NCBI GenBank assembly: GCA_025403435.1
Contig: CM046350.1
Coordinates: 15,267,684 to 15,331,683, forward strand
DNA from: Artocarpus heterophyllus
Taxonomy: Eukaryota; Streptophyta; Magnoliopsida; Rosales; Moraceae
Direction of reading: 5' to 3'
Length of the DNA: 64,000 nt
The notes under the pieces: model-generated
Told to the model about the DNA's origin: nothing
Database searches by the model: none
What the model saw: the letters and a program-made list of their open reading frames with translations, nothing else
Position numbers and translations under genes: made by a program
Shown: piece after piece, positions 1 through 12,190 of the stretch
How the letters are laid out: every line of letters starts with the position of its first letter
How positions within the stretch are numbered: position 1 is the stretch's first letter

Positions 1-2394
1 TTTTTTGCCTTTTATTATAACAGGTGGGAACGTTACATTATTCTTTAACCAAAAAGTTAGTTAAAACCAACTTAACTAAACACCCAATAAAAGTTAATTT
101 GTGAACCAACACAACTTTTAATATTTTGCGTTTTAAATGGATCTGGTGTTGGTGCTCCATTCACCTTAGTTGTGCAATTTAAGGTTGGTCCGAATGCACA
201 TTTGAACTCTTGACATGTTTTATGATTTCTGCCTGCAAACAAAAGCCCTTTCTCCAAACGCAATAGCCCTAGTTGGCCATTAAATACGTATATCATTTTT
301 TTAAAAAAGAGAGAGAGAGAGAGAGAGAAAGAGACTTTAACATATAAAAACTTTGGTGGTTTGACTTCTTTGCCATCTTAGTTTAATTAAATAACAAGTT
401 TGCATAAACAAAAGGAATACACAATATGCGGCTTCGTAATGGGAATTATGGTTGTCCTATACTATCCTTTCTTGGACCCTTCTTCAATTTTTTTATTAGC
501 AAACTAATTCTTTATACCCTTTTTTTACAAAAATAAATAAATTAATTAAACTCTATCGGAAATGTTCATTTGACATCAGCAATTAATTAATATGATTATA
601 TCCGTGAATCAAAATTTTTAAAGCATCTAAAGGAAATCTCTTATTATGATAGGGTGCAAGCTGACTTTCATTTTCTTGGAGGTTCATTTAAAAAAATGTA
701 GTTTGAAAGAAAATGTAGTTGGAAGCATTCCTGTTGCCTAAACACTCGACTTTTCATTAGCAAGTCGCAACCCACAGCCCACAGGTCACAATACCTTCTC
801 TTTAAAGAACATTCCTCTACTAGCCACCAAATGTATTATGTGATGCTTGGTTCACCATTTTGAAGAAAAATCCAGTTTGATCACAAAATTTAAATTTTTA
901 GAATATTTTTAGTTAAAAACTACCAACATAAACATCACATGCAGCCTTCTATCCACTACAATTCATTTGGAATTCTTCTTAAGTAGTTCTTTAAAAAAAA
1001 AAAAGATGGGTACGATCACTTTTGTAATGACTCATAGTGCATTGGGCTGCCAAGGTATATCTTTCCCCGTTGCCTTCCCACTCAAGAAAATAGTAATTAT
1101 CAATAATTCTTGTTTGACAAAATCAGTTTTAACTAAATTTTTTAGTTATTTCAAAAAAAAAAAAATAGTTCAAATTAATGATCACAATTACCTTATAACT
1201 TGTACTTAATATTTACTAAACAAAAAATTTCCTTAGTATCAACTTTTAAATAGATTAATTCCTATTCACAACTAGAAGAATTCACTTGTTCGTCACGACC
1301 CTATGAAGTCATAAACATGTTGCGAGTTATGCAATATTGCATTCTTAAGGAAACGAAATTCCAGACCTTCATCTCAACCATGTTTGACATTCACATCACT
1401 CTGGCTGATAAGAATGCTTTATTATCAAACGGGAAAAAATCACCATCAAGAAATTACAAGAGATAGTAATATATTGATTAAATGAGTCGAATAGCAAAGA
1501 AAATGTACTCTAATTTTTAAAATGAGAATGCGAAAAAAAGAGGGCTGGGGCCTCGCTTTGTTCAGTTTTTATTATGACTCATATTTATGTATTAGGGGAT
1601 TTTTATGGTGATTATTGAAAAAATAACATATGCCGGGTATTTATGTCTCAGCCATCACATTTGTGAAGCAGATCTAACATTAAGAAACTAAGTCCTGCGA
1701 GTAGATATTTGCACCCTGAAACGACTTTTATATATTTATTCATGTATTAAAAAAATAACCTACTTATAGATATTTGTTTATTGGATGTTAAATTTGTAAA
1801 TAATAATAATAATAACAATAATAATAATAATTTTAATTAGATTCAACGGTAGTTTAATAAGGATCCCATGGAAGGACTTTTATTTATTCATATCATTAGT
1901 TTTAGGATTAATTACAAAAGTTTCATCTCAATTATAGCTCTTATAACAATGTGTCATCTGAATTTCAAAACATATTGAACATGTATTCCCTAAGCTATGA
2001 ATTATTAACAATAAAACTCCTTTCTTAGAACTTTTAATAAAATTTAGTACATAATTAAGATTTGGTATATAATATAGGAGTAGATAACTCTATTATGTCC
2101 AAAGTTAATTTGAATTTAAAAAATTGATAATTTAAAAATTTTAATTGTTTAAAATATAAACTAAAACACCTTAACAAATTTTTTAAGGACAAGTCTATGG
2201 TGGAGAACAATCCGGTGGTTATCATTGGATCTCAAGGAGATTCTACACAGTCTCCCTCCACACCCTGAATCATTGTTCTTTTAATATAATAAACAATTAA
2301 AAAAACAAATTACATTTAAGAAGAAAAATTTATCAGAATAATTACAAGATTAAACCCCTTTTTTAGAATAAAGTAAACCCTAAAATAAAACCCA
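1..2394. other. AT-rich intergenic spacer
   Basis: I see no convincing gene here; the short open frames lack any recognisable motif and have no sensible splice context. The stretch holds a (GA)n microsatellite at about 309-328, an (AAT)n-type trinucleotide repeat at about 1799-1831 and many poly-A/T tracts. It ends at the TTTCA target-site copy (2395-2399) of the solo LTR that follows. Confidence 0.6.
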
Positions 2395-2544
2395 TTTCAT
2401 GTCAGAACCCGCCTTTTTAAGTTGTGATAAAACTTTTTCTTACTTACTTTAGGGCAAAAATTTAGAATTTTTTTTTTCTTTTTAATAAATACTATACATA
2501 TACTAGTTTAACAACTTTTGAAATACAAACATATACTTGTGTTT

Positions 2545-4510
2545 TGTAACACCCGTATTTTTAACGGGCATAATTTTGTAAAATTTAATGAATAAAATGT
2601 GACTATTTAAAATTACTAAGTTGTTTATGATCATTTAAAAAAAATACCATTTTAGTATTTTCTTACCAAGTCTTCCTAAGAAACATTCAAAACTTACCAA
2701 CACTTACTTCTACCAATCTTGTCTCCCTAAATTATTGCTCAATTATATAGACTTCTTCTCATTTTGCTAAAGGTATCCGAAGGGGACATTGAATTATTTT
2801 CCGTCAATTCATAGAAGACATGGAGATATTTCTCAACCACCTAATTAATTATTTCCTTATCTTCTTCTATAATTCACTCCAATTATCCCCTCAATTATGT
2901 TGGCATTATTTGCTAAAAGTCTTCATGGGAGACAAGATGATATTTTCCTTTAAGACTCTTTTGTTTCTTCTTACAACTTTTCCCCGTAAACATCTCATTC
3001 CTCTTAAGCATTTTGATATCTTTTTATTTAACTATCACCACCTTCTTCTCTAGTTCTCATTCTCTCCCTTCTCACTTCAAATTTCTAACTAAAGACATAG
3101 AGCACAAAGCTCTCTTTGTGGCCAAGACAATTATAATTCCCAACGATGATCGAGGCGGTTTTAAAGTTAATTCAAGCTTGATTGATAACCCAAACTTTGG
3201 TGCTTTTCAAAGAAGTTTTGAGGTAGGTTTTCTTTAATCTAAACTTAGTTTTTAGTATGCATTTTCTCCATGTTTAATGCATAAAAATACTTTAATGGCA
3301 CTAGTAGACGGGTTTACACATAACTCACTTATGAATGTGATTATACGTTGTGCTTTAGTTTTAATTGTCCTTATGCATGCCTTAGGGTCAAGGATGTGTG
3401 GAGCTAACGTTAATTGATTCCAGGATTAAAAGATTGTTGATAAGCTTGAAAGGTAGGGATTCTATTACTCATTTTTGTGAGGTTTTTATAGAATTAAAAT
3501 TGATTGTTTTGCCGCAATATATATATATCTATGTTGAACTGATATTATATGAGTATCACATATGAAACTATGACATGGACTCGTCTTGTATTGTACGGCG
3601 AGGAACATAATGAATTGACACATGTTATAAATTGAGAAGCATGGTTAGGAAAACTGACTCTATTAATAATGATTTAATATAGAGAAATGGTGAGACATGA
3701 AGAGGGCGGCGGTTACGTCCTTGGGCATGAATACCCAAAAAGGTAAAATAGGGGGAAGGTGATGACACTTCCTTGGGTTGAAAGTCCTAGAACACACTGT
3801 ACAGGAATTGATTTGGTGAGGACTCGGGGCTTGATGTCCCCTCACCGGAACACCCTTGGAATGTTTATGGGGTGATCAAGTGCGCCCATTTGGGTTTCGA
3901 TGAGTTGAGTGATACTCAATTTAACATGGATACCTAGGAACAATGATGATTGGTAATATTTGTATAAATGTGTAATTATGACACTTGGTAATGATTAACT
4001 ACGGTATCCATAAGATGTGATCATAATAAACCTCATAATCTGGAATATGATGTAACCTACTAACCATGCAGTTTTTAATGTGGTAATGGATAAACCATAA
4101 GGTGAGTCATGATTTCCCTACTGGGCATGTCGATGCTCATCCCTATCATATCTTCATATCTCAGGTGGAACTCAGTGCAACATATTTGAAGAGGAATAAG
4201 CGAAAACAATCCTGCTGTTTTCGTGTTAGAAGACCCTGTTTAATTACAACTTATCTACAACATGTAAGAGTTGTATTATTTTTTTTTATGGCTGTGTTAA
4301 GTTATTTGGGAATTGTACTATGGTGATGATGACTGTAATTATATATATTTGGTGCTACACTAAAAACTGTGGTTTGTATTTAAAACGTTTATTTTTATTT
4401 TTCTTGTTGTTTAAAGACCCATGGGCATTGTTTAATTGATTTAAATAATATAAAATTTAAAATTATTTTTATTTATTTAAAACTGTTAACCCCCACATAG
4501 GGGTGTTACA
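2545..4510 (+). repeat. 5' LTR of element A
   Basis: This is 1966 bp long, starts TGTAACACCC and ends GGGTGTTACA. The 3' LTR repeats it 6870 bp downstream with no difference seen by eye. Its last 1.1 kb (from about 3388) is clearly related to the 3' half of the LTR of element B. Short open frames inside it occur in both LTRs and are not treated as genes. Confidence 0.95.
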
Positions 4511-4517
4511 GAATTTT

Positions 4518-4530
4518 TGGTATCAGAGCC
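4518..4530 (+). other. Primer-binding site of element A
   Basis: TGGTATCAGAGCC lies seven bases after the 5' LTR end. This is the usual plant LTR-element site complementary to the 3' end of initiator methionine tRNA, from which minus-strand DNA synthesis is primed. The same sequence and spacing occur in element B. Confidence 0.9.
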
Positions 4531-4661
4531 TAGGTTCGATTAACCTAGGGGGTATAGCACCACCTTAAAAATTAATCTTTGGGAATGGTTTTAAAGTTAG
4601 GTGTTAATGTCATCATCATTTGGTACTGATCCTAGTTAAATTTTCGCAGCCAGTAGAAACT

Positions 4662-7600
4662 ATGCCACCAAGACGTCAAATGCAATCGTCTGAGCTGTCA
4701 CAACCGGTTGAACATGCTCAAGAAGTTGAGCAACCGGAACTGATGGAACAAGCTCAAGAAGATGAGCAACTACGACATGCAACACAATCCCCGCCAGCTG
4801 CACCAGAAGTAAATAATTTAGGACAAATTCTTCAAGCATTACAAAATGTGCAAAGACCTGTGGAGGTTCGTGATCCCGAACAACGACATCTAACTCTGTT
4901 GAAGGAGTTTATGAAGCAGAAACCACCCACATTTAGTGGAGAACCTAACCCGGTCATATCAGAACAATGGCTAAAGGCAGTCAAAAAGAAGTTGGACACC
5001 TTGAGGATTCCACGGGAGTATTGGGTTAGCTTTTCAACATATATATTTGAGGGTAAAGCCGAAGAATGGTGGGATCTTCAGAAAGACGACTATGACGTGC
5101 CGAATCTTACATGGGAGCAGTTCGAAACCATTTTTCGCAACACCTATATTCCTCAGAGCCATAGGCAAGCAATGATGCGAGAATTTGAAAACCTGGTGCA
5201 GGGAGATACAACAGTTGCTGAATACCATGCTCGATTTATAGAATTGTCTCGCTACAATCCCGGGGCTGTATCGGATCCAATGGCCAGATGCGAAAAATTT
5301 AGAAATAACCTGAGGCCAAAAATCAGACAAATGATAGCTGCTGTTCCATCAACAGATTTTCTTGATCTTGTAGCTGCGGCACAGCGGGCAGAGACAGAAC
5401 TAAATAACTCCTATGGAGAGTATAAGGGTTCTGGTGGGCGTCAAAGGAAAATAAGTAAGAAAGAGAAGTCACAAGGGCAAGTCATTCAGCATAGTGGAGT
5501 GACTATTGGTGGTGGATCTTCTGGCAGTGGTCGTTTCCAACCGTATGCTTGTCATAACTGTGGACAAGTGGGACATCTGAGGAGAAATTGCCCTAACCGC
5601 CCTACACAATCATCCTTTGCACCAAGGCCACAAGGAAGTCATTTTGGCTCCACTGTTTGGGGAGGGAGTCAAAATCGTGGAGCGCCTCAGCAAAACACTC
5701 CAGCTTCCCAAGTCTCAGTAACTCAACCTCGAGGGTTCCAGCCTCAGTACAACTATCAACAGCGGCCACAGGGTTCCAATTTTTATGCTAATCAGAACTT
5801 CCAACCGACTCCACAAGGCTCAGTGAATCAAAGGCCATATTTTTCTGGGAGAAATAATAATAAGGCTAGTAGTAGCCAAGGAAATCGAGGAAAAAGTGAT
5901 AAAGGAAAAGCACCAGCACAAGCTTATGCAATTACGGCTACAACTGGACAAGGAAAACAGGCTGATCACTCAGTTGTAGACGGTATGATTCACGTGTCTC
6001 ATTCTTGGGCTCATGTATTATTTGACACTGGTGCCACTCATTCATTTATATCTATGTTATTTGCTTCCGTACTACAATTAGAAACTGAGACATGTAGTTC
6101 ATCATTAACCCTTAGTACACCAATGGGCGGGATAGCTGAAGTATCCATAATTTGTAAATCAGTGTGTATTGTTATAGGAGAACATAAACTATCGGCTGAC
6201 CTATATGTAATAACTATGACAGAGTTTGATGTAATCTTAGGAATGGATTGGCTAACTAAATACCAAGCAATAGTAGATTGTCATAGGAAACGTGTCTCTT
6301 TATTCACCAAGAATGGACAAGTCATCGAATTTCAGGCAAAAACAGGAACAGTGACGCCAGCCCCGGTACTAAAGGCTTGTATTGGAGGACGAAGGAATTT
6401 CACCAATCTTGGGACGATCTTTGCTTCAGATGGAGAACTAAAGAAGAGTGACCTATCCTCTCACACTCCTGTGGTGGACGAATTTTCAGATGTTTTTCCA
6501 GATGAATTGCCCGGACTTCCGCCTGATAGAGAAATTGAGTTTGTCATCGACTTAACTCAAGGAGCAGCGCCTGTTTCTATTGCCCCGTATCGAATGGCAC
6601 CTGCTGAGAAAGTGGAATTGAGGAAGCAATTGGACGAATTACTGGAAAAAGGATTTATTCGACCAAGTACATCACCTTGGGGAGCTCCAGTACTTTTTGT
6701 GAAGAAACATGACGGATCGTTGAGGCTCTGTGTCGATTATCGCCAGCTTAATCGATTGACTATCAAGAACAAGTACCCTCTACCCCGAATTGATGAGTTG
6801 TTCGATCAGTTAGGAGGATCTTGCTATTTCTCAAAGATTGACTTACGATCCGGATATCACCAACTGAAGATAAGAGAAGAGGACATTCCAAAGACAGCTT
6901 TTCGGACTCGCTACGGTCATTTTGAGTTTCTTGTCATGCCTTTCGGGTTGACTAATGCACCAGCGGCTTTCATGGACTTGATGAACCGTGTCTTTCGACC
7001 GTACTTAGATCAATTTATCATTGTTTTCATAGATGATATCTTGATCTATTCTAAAAACGAAGAAGAACATGCTGAGCATTTGAGGATCGCTCTACAAACG
7101 TTGAGAGAACATGGTCTTTATGCAAAAAGAGAAAAATGTGATTTCTGGATGACGAAGGTCAAGTTCCTTGGACACGTTGTCTCTGAAGAAGGCATCTCAG
7201 TGGACCCCTCCAAAATTGAAGCAGTGCTAAATTGGGAACGACCAAAGAACGTGTCAGAGATTCGAAGTTTCCTCGGACTAGCTGGATACTATCGACGCTT
7301 CATAGAGAATTTTTCAAAGATTGCTTCTCCATTAACAAAACTCACAAGGAAGAATGTCAAGTTCGTGTGGGATGATAAATGTGAAGAAGCATTTGAGGAA
7401 CTGAAACGAAGACTCACTAGTGCACCTGTGCTGATCATACCTAACAACGAGGAGCCTTACACAGTATACACTGATGCCTCAGGAAACGGTTTGGGTTGTG
7501 TGTTAATGCAGCATGGACGAGTAGTTGCCTACGCCTCACGCCAGTTGAAACCCCATGAGAGGAACTACCCCACACATGATCTTGAGTTAGCTGCTGTGGT

Positions 7601-8531
7601 TTTCGCACTCAAAATTTGGAGATGTTATCTATATGGCGCAAAGTTCGAGCTATATTCAGATCATCAAAGTCTGAAATATTTGTTTACTCAAAAGGATCTC
7701 AATCTAAGGCAACGAAGATGGACTGAGTACATGGTGGACTATGACTTTAGTATCCAATATCATCCTGGAAAAGCAAATGCCGTGGCAGATGCTCTAAGTC
7801 ATAAGAACAACGGACGTATAGCCAGTTTAGCATTGGAAGATTGGAGACGAGTCACTATCGCCGACTTCAACTTGCAATATTATGAAGATAACGAGAGAGC
7901 TTTCTTATTCAATGTGATAGCAACTCCTACGTTAATTCAGAAAGTAAAACAAGGACAATGGCACGATGAAGGATTACGTAGGGTTTGGAAACAAATACAA
8001 AATGGAGAACAACTGGATGGATGGCAGATTGAGCCAGAAGGATTTTTACTTTACAAAGGAAGATTAGTTGTTCCAGAGGATCCATATCTCAGGCATGCGG
8101 TGCTAGATGAGGCTCACCGTTCAAAGTTTGCTATTCATCCTGGAAGCACAAAAATGTATATGGATCTAAAACGACAATACTGGTGGCGAGGAATGAAACG
8201 AGATGTAGCAACCTTTGTCTCTAAGTGCATGACGTGCCAACAGGTTAAAGCGGAACATCAAAAGCCTGGAGGCGAGTTGAGGAGCTTACCTATTCCAGAA
8301 TGGAAGTGGGATCATGTGACAATGGACTTTGTTACTGGATTTCCTAAGACTCAAATAGGGCATGATGCCGTTTGGGTAATTGTAGATCGTTTAACTAAGA
8401 CAGCCCACTTCATCCCAATCAGAACTAATTATAGTGTCTCAAAATTATGTCAATTGTACGTGGAAAAGGTAGTGACATTGCATGGAGTGCCAATGTCAAT
8501 AGTTTCCGATAGAGATACACGTTTCACGTAG
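4662..8531 (+). CDS. Gag-Pol polyprotein of element A, cut short in the integrase
   Basis: The frame is open from about 4620, but the first ATG is at 4662 and gives MPPRR, a common gypsy Gag start; I chose it. In order: Gag capsid-like region (about 4900-5400); zinc knuckle [14 protein letters not shown] (5550-5591); aspartic protease with DTGA (6024-6035); reverse transcriptase (about 6535-7130) with the FIDD active site (DD at 7032-7037); RNase H starting near the TDAS motif (Asp 7473); integrase with an HHCC zinc finger (about 8110-8240), first catalytic Asp at 8325 and second at 8508. No frameshift separates gag and pol. The frame stops at TAG 8529-8531, after the second catalytic Asp and before the catalytic Glu, so this product alone cannot be an active integrase, while Gag, protease, RT and RNase H look whole. 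Confidence 0.93.
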   Translation: MPPRRQMQSSELSQPVEHAQEVEQPELMEQAQEDEQLRHATQSPPAAPEVNNLGQILQALQNVQRPVEVRDPEQRHLTLLKEFMKQKPPTFSGEPNPVISEQWLKAVKKKLDTLRIPREYWVSFSTYIFEGKAEEWWDLQKDDYDVPNLTWEQFETIFRNTYIPQSHRQAMMREFENLVQGDTTVAEYHARFIELSRYNPGAVSDPMARCEKFRNNLRPKIRQMIAAVPSTDFLDLVAAAQRAETELNNSYGEYKGSGGRQRKISKKEKSQGQVIQHSGVTIGGGSSGSGRFQPYACHNCGQVGHLRRNCPNRPTQSSFAPRPQGSHFGSTVWGGSQNRGAPQQNTPASQVSVTQPRGFQPQYNYQQRPQGSNFYANQNFQPTPQGSVNQRPYFSGRNNNKASSSQGNRGKSDKGKAPAQAYAITATTGQGKQADHSVVDGMIHVSHSWAHVLFDTGATHSFISMLFASVLQLETETCSSSLTLSTPMGGIAEVSIICKSVCIVIGEHKLSADLYVITMTEFDVILGMDWLTKYQAIVDCHRKRVSLFTKNGQVIEFQAKTGTVTPAPVLKACIGGRRNFTNLGTIFASDGELKKSDLSSHTPVVDEFSDVFPDELPGLPPDREIEFVIDLTQGAAPVSIAPYRMAPAEKVELRKQLDELLEKGFIRPSTSPWGAPVLFVKKHDGSLRLCVDYRQLNRLTIKNKYPLPRIDELFDQLGGSCYFSKIDLRSGYHQLKIREEDIPKTAFRTRYGHFEFLVMPFGLTNAPAAFMDLMNRVFRPYLDQFIIVFIDDILIYSKNEEEHAEHLRIALQTLREHGLYAKREKCDFWMTKVKFLGHVVSEEGISVDPSKIEAVLNWERPKNVSEIRSFLGLAGYYRRFIENFSKIASPLTKLTRKNVKFVWDDKCEEAFEELKRRLTSAPVLIIPNNEEPYTVYTDASGNGLGCVLMQHGRVVAYASRQLKPHERNYPTHDLELAAVVFALKIWRCYLYGAKFELYSDHQSLKYLFTQKDLNLRQRRWTEYMVDYDFSIQYHPGKANAVADALSHKNNGRIASLALEDWRRVTIADFNLQYYEDNERAFLFNVIATPTLIQKVKQGQWHDEGLRRVWKQIQNGEQLDGWQIEPEGFLLYKGRLVVPEDPYLRHAVLDEAHRSKFAIHPGSTKMYMDLKRQYWWRGMKRDVATFVSKCMTCQQVKAEHQKPGGELRSLPIPEWKWDHVTMDFVTGFPKTQIGHDAVWVIVDRLTKTAHFIPIRTNYSVSKLCQLYVEKVVTLHGVPMSIVSDRDTRFT

Positions 8532-9359
8532 AAATTTTGGAGAGGATTGCAGAGGGCCTTGGGAACTCAATTGAATTTTAGTACAGCTTTTCATCCTCAA
8601 ACAGATGGACAATCTGAACGTGTCATTCAGATTCTCGAGGATATGCTTCGGGCTTGTGTGCTGGACTTTGGAACAAATTGGGCTGCACAGCTGCCATATG
8701 TTGAATTCGCATATAACAACAGTTACCAAGCAAGTATTAGAATGGCTCCATATGAGGCCTTATATGGTAGACCTTGTAGATCTCCATTGTGTTGGGCTGA
8801 AAAGGAAGAGCGTCTTGAACTTGGGCCTCAGTTTATCAGAGAAACAACGGACAAGATCCAGATTATTCGCGAACGTCTTCAGACAGCTCAAAGTCGACAA
8901 AAGAGTTATGCAGATAAGAGGAGGCGACCTTTAGAGTTCATGATCGGAGACTTTGTGTTCTTAAAAGTGAAACCAAAACGAGGTGTATCTCGATTTGGTG
9001 TTAAAGGAAAGTTAGCACCAAGGTATACAGGACCGTTTGAGATTGTGGAACGCATTGGAACGTTGGCATACCGTTTAGACCTACCACCACAATTGTCTCA
9101 TGTACATAATGTGTTTCATGTATCGATGTTGAGAAAGTATGAACCCGACCCTTCACATGTGATCATGTGGACAGATGTGCCAATTCAAGGAGATACGAAT
9201 TATGAAGAAATTCCAGTTCAAATACTAGATCATGAAATAAAATTATTACGTCGTCGTGGAATTCCTCTGGTGAAAGTGATGTGGCAACACCATGATGTGG
9301 AGGAAGCCACATGGGAACTTGAATCTGAAATGAGAGAAAAGTACCCACATTTGTTTTAA
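8532..9359 (+). pseudogene. Integrase C-terminal part and chromodomain-like tail, beyond the stop
   Basis: The same reading frame as the upstream gag-pol continues to the natural stop at 9357-9359. It contains the third catalytic residue of the integrase, Glu at 8616-8618, in GQSERV. The spacing from the Asp at 8508 is exactly D-35-E. A GPY/F-like segment follows, then a C-terminal chromodomain-like tail (about 9205-9356) with EATWE and YPHLF, typical of plant chromoviruses, where it steers integration. It would be translated only by stop readthrough or internal initiation; I see no readthrough signal. The lesion is a single nonsense codon, with no frameshift or deletion, as expected of a young copy. 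Confidence 0.85.
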
Positions 9360-9401
9360 CATTGTAATCAGTGTACGAAATTGCGAGGATGAAATTTTTA
9401 T

Positions 9402-9414
9402 AGGAGGGGAGAGC
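9402..9414 (+). other. Polypurine tract of element A
   Basis: A purine run (AGGAGGGGAGAG) sits directly before the 3' LTR start at 9415, the normal place for plus-strand priming. Confidence 0.8.
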
Positions 9415-11380
9415 TGTAACACCCGTATTTTTAACGGGCATAATTTTGTAAAATTTAATGAATAAAATGTGACTATTTAAAATTACTAAGTTGTTTATGA
9501 TCATTTAAAAAAAATACCATTTTAGTATTTTCTTACCAAGTCTTCCTAAGAAACATTCAAAACTTACCAACACTTACTTCTACCAATCTTGTCTCCCTAA
9601 ATTATTGCTCAATTATATAGACTTCTTCTCATTTTGCTAAAGGTATCCGAAGGGGACATTGAATTATTTTCCGTCAATTCATAGAAGACATGGAGATATT
9701 TCTCAACCACCTAATTAATTATTTCCTTATCTTCTTCTATAATTCACTCCAATTATCCCCTCAATTATGTTGGCATTATTTGCTAAAAGTCTTCATGGGA
9801 GACAAGATGATATTTTCCTTTAAGACTCTTTTGTTTCTTCTTACAACTTTTCCCCGTAAACATCTCATTCCTCTTAAGCATTTTGATATCTTTTTATTTA
9901 ACTATCACCACCTTCTTCTCTAGTTCTCATTCTCTCCCTTCTCACTTCAAATTTCTAACTAAAGACATAGAGCACAAAGCTCTCTTTGTGGCCAAGACAA
10001 TTATAATTCCCAACGATGATCGAGGCGGTTTTAAAGTTAATTCAAGCTTGATTGATAACCCAAACTTTGGTGCTTTTCAAAGAAGTTTTGAGGTAGGTTT
10101 TCTTTAATCTAAACTTAGTTTTTAGTATGCATTTTCTCCATGTTTAATGCATAAAAATACTTTAATGGCACTAGTAGACGGGTTTACACATAACTCACTT
10201 ATGAATGTGATTATACGTTGTGCTTTAGTTTTAATTGTCCTTATGCATGCCTTAGGGTCAAGGATGTGTGGAGCTAACGTTAATTGATTCCAGGATTAAA
10301 AGATTGTTGATAAGCTTGAAAGGTAGGGATTCTATTACTCATTTTTGTGAGGTTTTTATAGAATTAAAATTGATTGTTTTGCCGCAATATATATATATCT
10401 ATGTTGAACTGATATTATATGAGTATCACATATGAAACTATGACATGGACTCGTCTTGTATTGTACGGCGAGGAACATAATGAATTGACACATGTTATAA
10501 ATTGAGAAGCATGGTTAGGAAAACTGACTCTATTAATAATGATTTAATATAGAGAAATGGTGAGACATGAAGAGGGCGGCGGTTACGTCCTTGGGCATGA
10601 ATACCCAAAAAGGTAAAATAGGGGGAAGGTGATGACACTTCCTTGGGTTGAAAGTCCTAGAACACACTGTACAGGAATTGATTTGGTGAGGACTCGGGGC
10701 TTGATGTCCCCTCACCGGAACACCCTTGGAATGTTTATGGGGTGATCAAGTGCGCCCATTTGGGTTTCGATGAGTTGAGTGATACTCAATTTAACATGGA
10801 TACCTAGGAACAATGATGATTGGTAATATTTGTATAAATGTGTAATTATGACACTTGGTAATGATTAACTACGGTATCCATAAGATGTGATCATAATAAA
10901 CCTCATAATCTGGAATATGATGTAACCTACTAACCATGCAGTTTTTAATGTGGTAATGGATAAACCATAAGGTGAGTCATGATTTCCCTACTGGGCATGT
11001 CGATGCTCATCCCTATCATATCTTCATATCTCAGGTGGAACTCAGTGCAACATATTTGAAGAGGAATAAGCGAAAACAATCCTGCTGTTTTCGTGTTAGA
11101 AGACCCTGTTTAATTACAACTTATCTACAACATGTAAGAGTTGTATTATTTTTTTTTATGGCTGTGTTAAGTTATTTGGGAATTGTACTATGGTGATGAT
11201 GACTGTAATTATATATATTTGGTGCTACACTAAAAACTGTGGTTTGTATTTAAAACGTTTATTTTTATTTTTCTTGTTGTTTAAAGACCCATGGGCATTG
11301 TTTAATTGATTTAAATAATATAAAATTTAAAATTATTTTTATTTATTTAAAACTGTTAACCCCCACATAGGGGTGTTACA
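9415..11380 (+). repeat. 3' LTR of element A
   Basis: This matches 2545-4510 at an offset of 6870 bp with no mismatch seen. It is followed at once by the target-site copy TGTTT (11381-11385). Confidence 0.95.
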
Positions 11381-11879
11381 TGTTTACATAATCACCCTTT
11401 TTTTTTATAATGTAGCTTATCAAACATTACTTTCAAAATGTCTTAAAACACCATATAGCGGAAAACATACTGTGACGGAAACCATACCCAGTCTGCACAC
11501 ATCATCCGTCCGCCAGCTCATCATTACGATTTATTCTGACTTTTTCGTCGAAATACCTACAGCATGAAATACTTAGTGAGCCTATGCCTAGTAAGTCCCA
11601 TATAAACCCACATGCACATTCAATAAAATGCATGATCTCATTATACTTTATTATAATCCTTCCTTATCATTATCATTTCTTATCTTTAACTAGGGTCCAA
11701 GTGTTCGTACCATTGCGCACTTAGGTCTACGTAACACCGTGACCGTCCTGTAATCCTTAAACTCCCATTGAGTCAGGAGTCGGTACGACACTTTTCTTAA
11801 CTTTTGGTGATTCGTTTACCAATTAACTTATTATGGTTATCATACCATGCATGAAATGATGATCACATGTTATACATAA

Positions 11880-12190
11880 CATAATCTACATAAATGCTCT
11901 TGTACGGCATAATACACACAGGTACATACTTTATATACATACTAGTACACATTAATATACACATAAGTATATAGCATAATGTACTCACATGTACTTAACA
12001 TAAAATACACATACAGGTACAGATCATCATATACACTCAGGTACATGTCATAATATACTCTCAGGTATATATATATATATATTTCATATACTCACAAGTA
12101 TACCCTTTTATTATTATGAATACTCATGTCATTGCATACATACAAGTATACACCTTGATATACACACAGGTATACATATACACATTTACA
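11880..12190. repeat. Degenerate GTAC/ATAC-rich minisatellite inside solo LTR D
   Basis: Loosely repeated units of roughly 25-30 bp, built on variants of CATATACTCAGGTACAT, run through this part of the LTR and include a (TA)n run near 12065-12080. The copies are too degenerate to give an exact period by eye. Confidence 0.55.

Larger units (their letters stand above)
2545..11380 (+). mobile_element. Complete Ty3/gypsy element A (chromovirus, Tekay/Del-like)
   Basis: Two 1966-bp LTRs (2545-4510 and 9415-11380) enclose a 4.9-kb interior with a primer-binding site, one gag-pol frame and a polypurine tract. The 5-bp target-site duplication TGTTT is at 2540-2544 and 11381-11385. LTR ends are the 10-bp inverted repeat TGTAACACCC/GGGTGTTACA. 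Domain order (Gag, zinc knuckle, protease, reverse transcriptase, RNase H, integrase, C-terminal chromodomain-like tail) is Ty3/gypsy, and the MPPRR Gag start plus the tail point to the Tekay/Del chromovirus lineage. I saw no difference between the two LTRs, so the insertion is recent. One in-frame TAG at 8529-8531 breaks the polyprotein. Confidence 0.95.

Noticed and set aside
2820..4326. Frames of 60-77 residues repeated in both LTRs of A (and partly B)
   Set aside because: They are repeated only because the LTRs are repeated; no conserved motif, and codons are not kept in the B version.
5550..5591. Treating the zinc knuckle of element A and the Cys cluster of the B cargo protein as the same domain
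   Set aside because: The A knuckle is a CCHC retroviral type; the B protein has four cysteines with 2-4-3 spacing, no histidine in the cluster, and a different surrounding sequence.
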